This document shows, piece by piece, positions 15,592-20,745 of a stretch of 20,745 nt of DNA (position 1 is its first letter; each line of letters opens with the position of its first letter). Location of the stretch: NCBI GenBank assembly GCA_016932955.1, contig JAFGBV010000226.1, forward strand, positions 1 to 20,745. Direction: 5' to 3'. A program made the position numbers and the translations under genes. The stretch comes from Anaerolineales bacterium. GTDB taxonomy: Bacteria; Chloroflexota; Anaerolineae; Anaerolineales; UBA4823. The notes beneath the pieces are model-generated. The model was not told where the DNA came from. It saw only the letters and a list, made by a program, of their open reading frames with translations, and did not search any database.

Positions 15592-17004
15592 ATGAAACAA
15601 AACAACAACTCACATAAAAAACCTTCTATTTTATTAAAACTCATTGTACCGGTGGTCTTCCTGGTCATTGCAGTTGCTACCGCTTATGTAGTATATGCAA
15701 AATCGCATGACTTCTGGCTTTCTTACGATGTAACCGCCCTGGATGGTTTTGCCATTCAAAACATCGCCACCGGCTCACCCAATGCCGAGGGCACACCAGC
15801 ACCCAGCGCGATTCCCACGCTGATGGCTTCCGGCGCCACACCACAACCCTGGGATGGCGCCAGTCGGGTCACAGTGCTGGTGATGGGCCTGGACTACCGC
15901 GATTGGGAAAAAGGAGAAGGCCCGCCGCGCACAGACACGATGATCCTGATGACCATCGACCCGCTGACCAAAACTGCCGGCATGCTGAATATTCCCCGCG
16001 ACTTGTGGGTAAACATCCCGGGTTTCGAGTACGGCAAGATCAACACCGCCTATTCACTGGGAGAGTCCTACCAGGTGCCAGGCGGTGGCCCAGCACTGGC
16101 GCGTGAGACTGTAGAGCTGCTCTTGGGCGTGCCCATCCAATACTATGCCCAGGTGGATTTCTACGCCTTCGAACGTTTCATCAACGAGTTGGGCGGTATC
16201 TACGTGGATGTCCCGGAAGAGATCAAGGTTGACCCGATCGGCGAGCACAACACCGTTGTGCTGGAGGCGGGCAGGCAGCTTCTGGACGGGCCAGTTGCCC
16301 TGGCTTACGCCCGCGCCCGTAACACAGAAGGGGGTGATTTTGACCGCGCTACACGCCAGCAGCAGGTTGTCGTAGCCATCCGCGACCGCGCTCTGGAGCT
16401 AGGTGTCGGCGACCTGCTATCGCGCGCGCCTGCCCTGTACGAGGAACTGGCTGCTGGCATCCACACCGATATGCCCCTCGATGTAGCCATTCAGCTCAGC
16501 CTGCTGGCCCTCGAAGTGCCAATGGATACCTTTATCCGCCGCGCTATTGCCCCCCCAGAGGCAGTTCTTCTGGCTAAATCTCCGGATGGCACGCAGGATA
16601 TCCTCAAACCCGTGCCCGATAAGATCCGCTTACTGCGCGATGAGGTCTTCGCCTCTGCCAGCATGGCCAGTCCTGCTATGAGCGGGATGGAGCTGGTGGA
16701 TCTGATGCAAGCCGAAGGCGCCCGCATTATCGTTCTGAATGGCACGCTGGTGGGTGGCCTGGCGGGCTCAACCCAGGCATACCTGCAATCGCAAGGCGCA
16801 AACGTTGTCAGCACTGGAGACGGTGAGTACACCACCTATACTCGGGTGATTGATTATACCGGAAATCCCTATACCACCGGCTATCTGGTAGATCTGATGA
16901 GCGTGACCCCTTATAGCTTTCGCATGGAGTACAACCCTGCCAGCGATGTTGATGTCGTCGTGATCGTAGGCGACGACTGGGCAGCCAACAACCCAATGCC
17001 ATAA
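15592..17004 (+). CDS. LytR-CpsA-Psr (LCP) family protein, second of a tandem pair
   Basis: From the ATG at 15592 the protein has 470 residues, exactly as many as its upstream neighbour. A TTG at 15568 would add eight residues inside the previous gene and has no support. The helix is at about 14-36. The LCP residues match the neighbour: R113 and D115, PRD at 135-137, R241 and R243, D249-F-D-R252 and R255-QQQ. A LytR C-terminal domain ends the protein (IIVLNGTLVGGLAG, then IDYTGNPYTTGYLVDLM). Many blocks are shared word for word with the first copy, for example DLWVNIPGFEYGKINTAY. It is probably a tandem duplicate with a somewhat different glycopolymer or timing. No ribosome site is visible; translation may be coupled across the 5-base gap. 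Confidence 0.92.
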   Translation: MKQNNNSHKKPSILLKLIVPVVFLVIAVATAYVVYAKSHDFWLSYDVTALDGFAIQNIATGSPNAEGTPAPSAIPTLMASGATPQPWDGASRVTVLVMGLDYRDWEKGEGPPRTDTMILMTIDPLTKTAGMLNIPRDLWVNIPGFEYGKINTAYSLGESYQVPGGGPALARETVELLLGVPIQYYAQVDFYAFERFINELGGIYVDVPEEIKVDPIGEHNTVVLEAGRQLLDGPVALAYARARNTEGGDFDRATRQQQVVVAIRDRALELGVGDLLSRAPALYEELAAGIHTDMPLDVAIQLSLLALEVPMDTFIRRAIAPPEAVLLAKSPDGTQDILKPVPDKIRLLRDEVFASASMASPAMSGMELVDLMQAEGARIIVLNGTLVGGLAGSTQAYLQSQGANVVSTGDGEYTTYTRVIDYTGNPYTTGYLVDLMSVTPYSFRMEYNPASDVDVVVIVGDDWAANNPMP

Positions 17005-17012
17005 AGCCAGCC

Positions 17013-19226
17013 GTGGCCGATACACTCAGCGGCTCTGTGGAGCGCATCACTTACTACAATGCCGAGAACGGCTATAGTGTGCTGCGCCTGCGGCCCGATC
17101 AACGCCCACTGCCGTGCATCGACCGGGAGGGGCTGGTAACCATCACCGGCAACCTGCCGGAAATTTCCCCAGGCGAACATCTGCGTCTCAGCGGTCGCTG
17201 GGTCAATCACCCCAAGCATGGCCTCCAACTCCAGGCTGAAACCTGCGAGCAAATCCTGCCTGCTACGGTAGCAGGTATTCGCCGTTACCTGGGCTCCGGG
17301 CTGGTCAAGGGCATTGGACCGCGCCTGGCAGAGCGCATTGTCGTCTGCTTCGGCCGCCAAACATTGGATGTGATCGAAAACCAGCCCGAGCGCCTGCGTG
17401 AGGTGCCGGATATTGGGCCAAAGCGCTCGCACGCCATTGCAATTGCCTGGGAAGAGCAGAAGCAGGTGAAGGAAATCATGCTCTTTCTGCACAGTCACCA
17501 GGTGAGCACCAACCTGGCGGTCAAAATCTACAAGCAGTACGGCGCCCAGGCGCTCAATGTTGTGCGCAGCGATCCTTACCGCCTGGCACAAGAGATCTAT
17601 GGTGTGGGTTTTAAAACCGCAGACCGTATTGCCCAGGCATTGGGGTTGCCAAACGATCATTCCTCACGGATCGAAGCTGGGGTAATCTATGCCCTCAATG
17701 AAATGACTGACGAAGGGCATGTCTATGCGCCGCAGCATCTTCTGGCTGAACGCGCTGCCGGTCTTTTAGAGCTTAGTAGTGAGCTGGTGGAGCCCGCCCT
17801 GGAGAGACTGGAGAAGGAAGCCTACATCCGGCAGGAAACCATAGGGCAAAGACTCTCAGCCGCGCAGGGAGGCAAAGGCACCCGCGAGGCAGAAGGAGTA
17901 TACGGGCAGCGAGCGATCTATCTCACCGCACTATATCACAGCGAAACCGGCGTTGATGAATTCATCCGCAGGCTCACCAGCCCCATGTTTTCCAAGCTGA
18001 GCGACATGCCGCCAGCCTTCCTGGCATCCGCGCCGGAGCTTTCTATAGAGCAAAATGCAGCCATCAGAACTGCGATCTCCCACCCGCTCAGTATCCTCAC
18101 CGGCGGTCCTGGCACCGGCAAAACCACCTGCATCCGCGCCCTGGTCGATCTGCTGGAGGCTTCGGGCAAACAGGTAGCGCTGGCCTCGCCAACAGGCCGC
18201 GCGGCCAAGCGCCTCTCAGAAGCAACCGGGCGGGCTGCCAGCACGATCCACCGCCTGCTAGGTTATAAACCAGGCGAAGGATTTAAACACAATGCAGACA
18301 ATCCCCTGCTGGTGGATTTGCTGGTCATCGATGAAGCCTCGATGCTTGACCTGATCCTCGCTTATCACCTGCTGAAAGCGGTGCAACCTGGTACTCATCT
18401 GCTGCTGGTGGGCGATATAGATCAGTTGCCCTCCGTAGGTGCAGGTGATGTGCTGCGAGATGTGATCGCCAGCAGGATTGCCCCGGTAACCCGCCTGAGC
18501 ACGATCTTCCGCCAGGCGGCTGGCTCACAGATCATCACCAATGCGCATCGTATCAACCAGGGTCTGATGCCCATTTTTAGCAAAGATAGCCAGGATCTCT
18601 TCCTGTTCACCGCCGAAGAGCCTGCTCAGGCTGCGAATTGGGTGATTGACGTGGTATGCAAGCGCATCCCGGAGAAATTCGGCTTCGATCCACGACAGCA
18701 TATTCAGGTGCTGGCTCCGATGTATCGCGGTCCAGCCGGTGTGGATGCGCTCAACCAGCAGCTCCAGGCTATGCTCAACCCGCCCGATCCACGCAGGGCA
18801 GAAAAAGGCTTCTATGGGCGCGTTTTTCGCACTGGCGACAAAGTGATGCAAATCCAGAATAACTATGATAAAGAGGTGTTCAACGGCGATATAGGCCTGG
18901 TGTGCGCCATTGATCCCATTGAACACGTGCTGCAGGTTGATTTTGAAGGCCGTAGGATAGATTACGATTGGAGCGAGGCAGATCAGCTTGTACTGGCATA
19001 TGCCGTCTCGGTGCACAAAGCGCAGGGGGCAGAGTTCCCCGCCGTGGTGATCCCCCTGCTCACCTCCCATTATATGATGCTGCAGCGGAATTTACTCTAC
19101 ACTGCGATTACGCGTGCTCGCAAGCTGTGCGTACTGGTTGGAAATCAAAAGGCGATCCGCATCGCGGTGCGCAATAACCATGTAGCGCAGCGTTTCACTG
19201 CGTTGGAATGGCGTCTGGCGCGCTGA
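17013..19226 (+). CDS. recD2: RecD2-type ATP-dependent DNA helicase
   Basis: The 737-residue protein is a superfamily 1B 5'-3' helicase of the RecD2 type, which works without RecBC. The N-terminus (GSVERITYYNAENGYSVLRL) is the usual RecD2 start, which supports the GTG at 17013. Helix-hairpin-helix-like motifs follow at KGIGPRLA (99-106) and PDIGPKRS (132-139), and a third at VGFKTADRIAQALG. Walker A is GGPGTGKT (364-371), Walker B is VIDEAS with D440-E441, and DIDQLPSVGAGDVL follows. The C-terminal motif VHKAQGAEFP (667-676) and YTAITRARK complete the motor. Length is normal. It starts eight bases after the second LCP stop with no clear ribosome site, so it is probably expressed from the LCP promoter. 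Confidence 0.95.
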   Translation: MADTLSGSVERITYYNAENGYSVLRLRPDQRPLPCIDREGLVTITGNLPEISPGEHLRLSGRWVNHPKHGLQLQAETCEQILPATVAGIRRYLGSGLVKGIGPRLAERIVVCFGRQTLDVIENQPERLREVPDIGPKRSHAIAIAWEEQKQVKEIMLFLHSHQVSTNLAVKIYKQYGAQALNVVRSDPYRLAQEIYGVGFKTADRIAQALGLPNDHSSRIEAGVIYALNEMTDEGHVYAPQHLLAERAAGLLELSSELVEPALERLEKEAYIRQETIGQRLSAAQGGKGTREAEGVYGQRAIYLTALYHSETGVDEFIRRLTSPMFSKLSDMPPAFLASAPELSIEQNAAIRTAISHPLSILTGGPGTGKTTCIRALVDLLEASGKQVALASPTGRAAKRLSEATGRAASTIHRLLGYKPGEGFKHNADNPLLVDLLVIDEASMLDLILAYHLLKAVQPGTHLLLVGDIDQLPSVGAGDVLRDVIASRIAPVTRLSTIFRQAAGSQIITNAHRINQGLMPIFSKDSQDLFLFTAEEPAQAANWVIDVVCKRIPEKFGFDPRQHIQVLAPMYRGPAGVDALNQQLQAMLNPPDPRRAEKGFYGRVFRTGDKVMQIQNNYDKEVFNGDIGLVCAIDPIEHVLQVDFEGRRIDYDWSEADQLVLAYAVSVHKAQGAEFPAVVIPLLTSHYMMLQRNLLYTAITRARKLCVLVGNQKAIRIAVRNNHVAQRFTALEWRLAR

Positions 19227-19228
19227 TC

Positions 19229-19243
19229 AGCCAGAGCCTGGCT
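19229..19243. terminator. Weak hairpin between convergent recD2 and the secreted-protein gene
   Basis: AGCCAG and CTGGCT pair around a 3-base loop in the 18-base gap between the two convergent genes. Only CTT follows on the plus strand, so its strength as a terminator is doubtful. Confidence 0.3.
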
Positions 19244-19244
19244 C

Positions 19245-20129
19245 TTACGGCTGGGTAAAGATTAGAAGCCACGCCCCCCAATAACGCTCCCCATTTTCCC
19301 CTTCGCATTCAACGGCAGTTAAGTCCGTCACCGGCTCGCTGCCTTCAACCAGTTGTAATTCGTAAACCACGCCCGGAGTCATCGTGTAATCCGCATAACC
19401 GAGGCCAAACTCCGCCTTGAGGCCGGTGAAGAAATTATCCTGACCACCATCCCAGCGTACGATGATCTCAACGCCAGGAACAGCCTGACCGGCAGCATCT
19501 TGCGCCTGCACCTGAATCATCGGCTGCGCCAGAACTACCTCACACACCTGGATGGTCTCTGCTACCACATAGGGTGCGCCTGGCGTGGGGGTGGCAGTCA
19601 GTGTGGGAAGCGGAGTGTTGGTGTACGCAGGCTCACGCCGGGTTGGCGCAGGGGTCAATTCCACTGGCGCTGATGGTGTGCCAGCCTCAGTTGCTGCCGC
19701 CAGAAGGGGGGTCGGTGACTGCGTAGGACTTGGCTCACTAGTTGGCGGCAATGTCGAAGTGGGCAAAATGACAACTGGCGATCCTGGCTGTCCCTGGTTC
19801 AACGCCACCGCCAGCAGCCCCAGGGCGCGGCTCTCTGCTTCAGGGCGCCCTTCTGCAAGCGCTTGCTGAGCCTGGATAGTCAGGGTTTGGGCAATGTTCG
19901 CATCTTTGAGCTGATCCAGGCGGGCGCGAGCGCGCGCCAGATCACCATTCGCCAGGTAAGCAGCCGCAATCAGGGCGCGATATTGCGCCTTAAAGTCGTC
20001 CCGAAGTGCGTTGGGGGAAGCATCCACATATTCCACGGGGTCCACCAGCCAGGCATAAGAAAGCCCCAGGGCAATGCCAAGCGCCAGACCGGTCAACAAA
20101 TATAATGAGCCTTTTCGTTCTCTTCTCAT
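19245..20129 (-). CDS. Signal-anchored PVEYVDA protein with Thr/Pro linker and C-terminal beta domain
   Basis: The 294-residue protein has a basic start and a membrane helix at about 9-28. A conserved patch DPVEYVDASPNALRDDFKAQY (30-50 in two parts) follows, then a helical, TPR-like segment (ALIAAAYLANGDLARARARL). Residues about 118-186 are rich in Thr, Pro and Ser, typical of an extended extracellular linker. Residues 187-294 look like an Ig-like beta domain (GVEIIVRWDGGQ, FFTGLKAEFGLGYADY) with two cysteines (C196, C275) that might form a disulfide. Function is unknown. The ATG overlaps the stop of the upstream gene by four bases (ATGA), with GGAGG ten bases before it. The N-terminal third is clearly related to that upstream gene, so this is a duplicated pair. 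Confidence 0.75.
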   Translation of the reverse strand: MRRERKGSLYLLTGLALGIALGLSYAWLVDPVEYVDASPNALRDDFKAQYRALIAAAYLANGDLARARARLDQLKDANIAQTLTIQAQQALAEGRPEAESRALGLLAVALNQGQPGSPVVILPTSTLPPTSEPSPTQSPTPLLAAATEAGTPSAPVELTPAPTRREPAYTNTPLPTLTATPTPGAPYVVAETIQVCEVVLAQPMIQVQAQDAAGQAVPGVEIIVRWDGGQDNFFTGLKAEFGLGYADYTMTPGVVYELQLVEGSEPVTDLTAVECEGENGERYWGAWLLIFTQP

Positions 20130-20482
20130 GGGCCAGGAACCTCCAGGGCAGGATCCCAGCTTTGCAGATCAAGCGCCAGCTTCTCCATCAAAGCAATATC
20201 TGGCTCATAGAATTCAATATCAATGGCAAATTCAATTGCGGTTTTCACCAGCTCTTGCGGCGCGGTATCGCCGAGCAAGGCCAAGCGGCGTACCGCCAGA
20301 CCCAGGTCATTCTCTACAGAATAAGCCTCAGCCACCATCAGCACATAGTCTGCTTTGTAATCCACGCGCAGAGCGTCCGGCGCGGCGTCCACATATTCCA
20401 CCGGATTGATCACCCAGCCAAAATACAATCCCGCTGCCGCACCCAGCCCAATGGCGATCAGGAACTTGACCCAACGTGACAT
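20126..20482 (-). CDS. Short signal-anchored PVEYVDA protein, paralogue of its neighbour
   Basis: The 118-residue protein has one membrane helix at about 5-25 and then the patch INPVEYVDAAPDALRVDYKA (25-44), which matches the downstream protein at DPVEYVDASPNALR. A TPR-like helical segment follows (YVLMVAEAYSVENDLGLAVRRLALLGD). It lacks the Thr/Pro linker and beta domain of its neighbour. GGTGAGG precedes the ATG at a good distance. A GATAAT element lies about 40 bases upstream. The stop overlaps the next start by four bases, so the two are translated together and may form a complex. I know similar proteins only as hypothetical ones from Anaerolineae-like genomes. Confidence 0.75.
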   Translation of the reverse strand: MSRWVKFLIAIGLGAAAGLYFGWVINPVEYVDAAPDALRVDYKADYVLMVAEAYSVENDLGLAVRRLALLGDTAPQELVKTAIEFAIDIEFYEPDIALMEKLALDLQSWDPALEVPGP

Positions 20483-20523
20483 ACAAGCCTCACCATTTTC
20501 CCATAAACACCCACGCCCATCAA

Positions 20524-20529
20524 ATTATC
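20524..20529 (-). promoter_or_regulatory. Possible -10 element for the PVEYVDA gene pair
   Basis: On the minus strand GATAAT (five of six matches) lies about 40 bases before the start codon of the short gene. A TTGCAA further upstream is 21 bases away, too far for a normal -35. The match is modest. Confidence 0.3.
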
Positions 20530-20592
20530 GGATTGATACGAAATCTCTTGTTGCAAGAATTCTACCAGTGTTTGTAACATCGGTGGTGGGTT

Positions 20593-20622
20593 TTGACAAA
20601 AAGAGCAAGCTCAGAGTAAGAT
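20593..20622 (+). promoter_or_regulatory. Promoter for the gene that runs off the right edge
   Basis: TTGACA at 20593-20598 is a perfect -35. TAAGAT at 20617-20622 is a four-of-six -10 at 18-base spacing. The start would be near 20629, about 30 bases before the ATG at 20659. This is the only promoter in the window with a consensus -35. Confidence 0.55.
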
Positions 20623-20658
20623 GGAAGTGTCCAAACCGCCATTCACTCGGAGCCTGCT

Positions 20659-20745
20659 ATGTCAATTGTCACGCTACGCCTACCAGATGTCAAGCGGAAA
20701 ACAGGAACTCGTCCGGGGCAATGCCCCTATTGCCAGGGGGAGACC
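20659..20745 (+). CDS. Start of a gene with a CPYC zinc motif, cut by the window edge
   Basis: The frame is open from the ATG at 20659 to the end of the window, giving 29 residues: MSIVTLRLPDVKRKTG, then RPGQCPYCQGET. GGAG lies six bases before the ATG, and a consensus -35 promoter lies upstream. The CPYC pair looks like the first half of a zinc ribbon. From memory this beginning resembles zinc-ribbon transposases found in some Chloroflexota, but the visible part is too short to be sure. Confidence 0.5.
   Translation, partial: MSIVTLRLPDVKRKTGTRPGQCPYCQGET

Noticed and set aside
16911..17660. A 249-codon minus-strand frame opposite the second LCP gene and recD2
   Set aside because: It spans the junction of two certain genes on the other strand and shows no domain or start signal.
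19570..19775. A low-complexity GC-rich stretch that resembles a short tandem repeat array
   Set aside because: It is the coding sequence of the Thr/Pro-rich linker and has no regular unit or spacer, so it is neither a CRISPR nor a true tandem repeat.

Overview
The window looks like chromosomal DNA from a member of the Chloroflexota, probably an Anaerolineae-like bacterium. This is inferred, not searched. The grounds are a moderately GC-rich genome, a stand-alone large subunit of methylmalonyl-CoA mutase next to its epimerase, a tandem pair of LytR-CpsA-Psr (LCP) proteins, a RecD2 helicase, threonine/proline-rich secreted proteins, and many uncharacterised small membrane proteins. No rRNA, tRNA, CRISPR array or complete insertion sequence was seen. 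Coding density is high and no gene-free stretch exceeds about 300 bases.

Layout, left to right. (1) 1-562: the C-terminal part of an ABC importer ATPase with a TOBE domain, probably tungstate/molybdate type. (2) 576-1745 (-): a DUF1786 protein with an ASKHA-like phosphate motif, divergent from (3) 2008-4110 (+): methylmalonyl-CoA mutase large subunit and methylmalonyl-CoA epimerase. The cobalamin-binding subunit is not here. (4) 4226-4819 (+): a short membrane-anchored DUF3179-like protein, closed by a perfect 19-bp hairpin. (5) 4890-5155 (-): an internally deleted ABC exporter remnant, followed on the same strand by two small genes, a zinc-ribbon-like protein and a three-helix membrane protein. 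(6) 6109-9000 (+): uvrA. (7) 8982-9821 (-): a cysteine-rich ferredoxin-like protein whose end overlaps the uvrA end. (8) 9884-14038 (-): an operon of an ABC-F ATPase, an ABC-2 ATPase and an ABC-2 permease, which looks like a resistance or efflux cassette. (9) 14174-19226 (+): two LCP ligase-like proteins of identical length and then RecD2. (10) 19245-20482 (-): two overlapping genes for related signal-anchored proteins. (11) 20659-end (+): the start of a gene with a CPYC zinc motif, cut by the window edge.

How they fit together. The mutase and epimerase interconvert (S)- and (R)-methylmalonyl-CoA and succinyl-CoA, as in propionate metabolism. UvrA and RecD2 are DNA repair enzymes. The LCP pair probably attaches glycopolymers to the cell wall. 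The ABC-F/ABC-2 operon may combine ribosome protection with export. Most of the window is ordinary housekeeping. I found no clear multi-gene system of a wholly new kind. The best leads are: the DUF1786 ASKHA-type gene facing a B12-dependent mutase; the three-part ABC-F/exporter operon with its palindrome-rich control region; the ferredoxin-like protein with two extra cysteine clusters; the tandem PVEYVDA proteins; and a recurring arrangement of extended -10 promoters followed by hairpins at the predicted transcript 5' end, alongside apparently leaderless genes.
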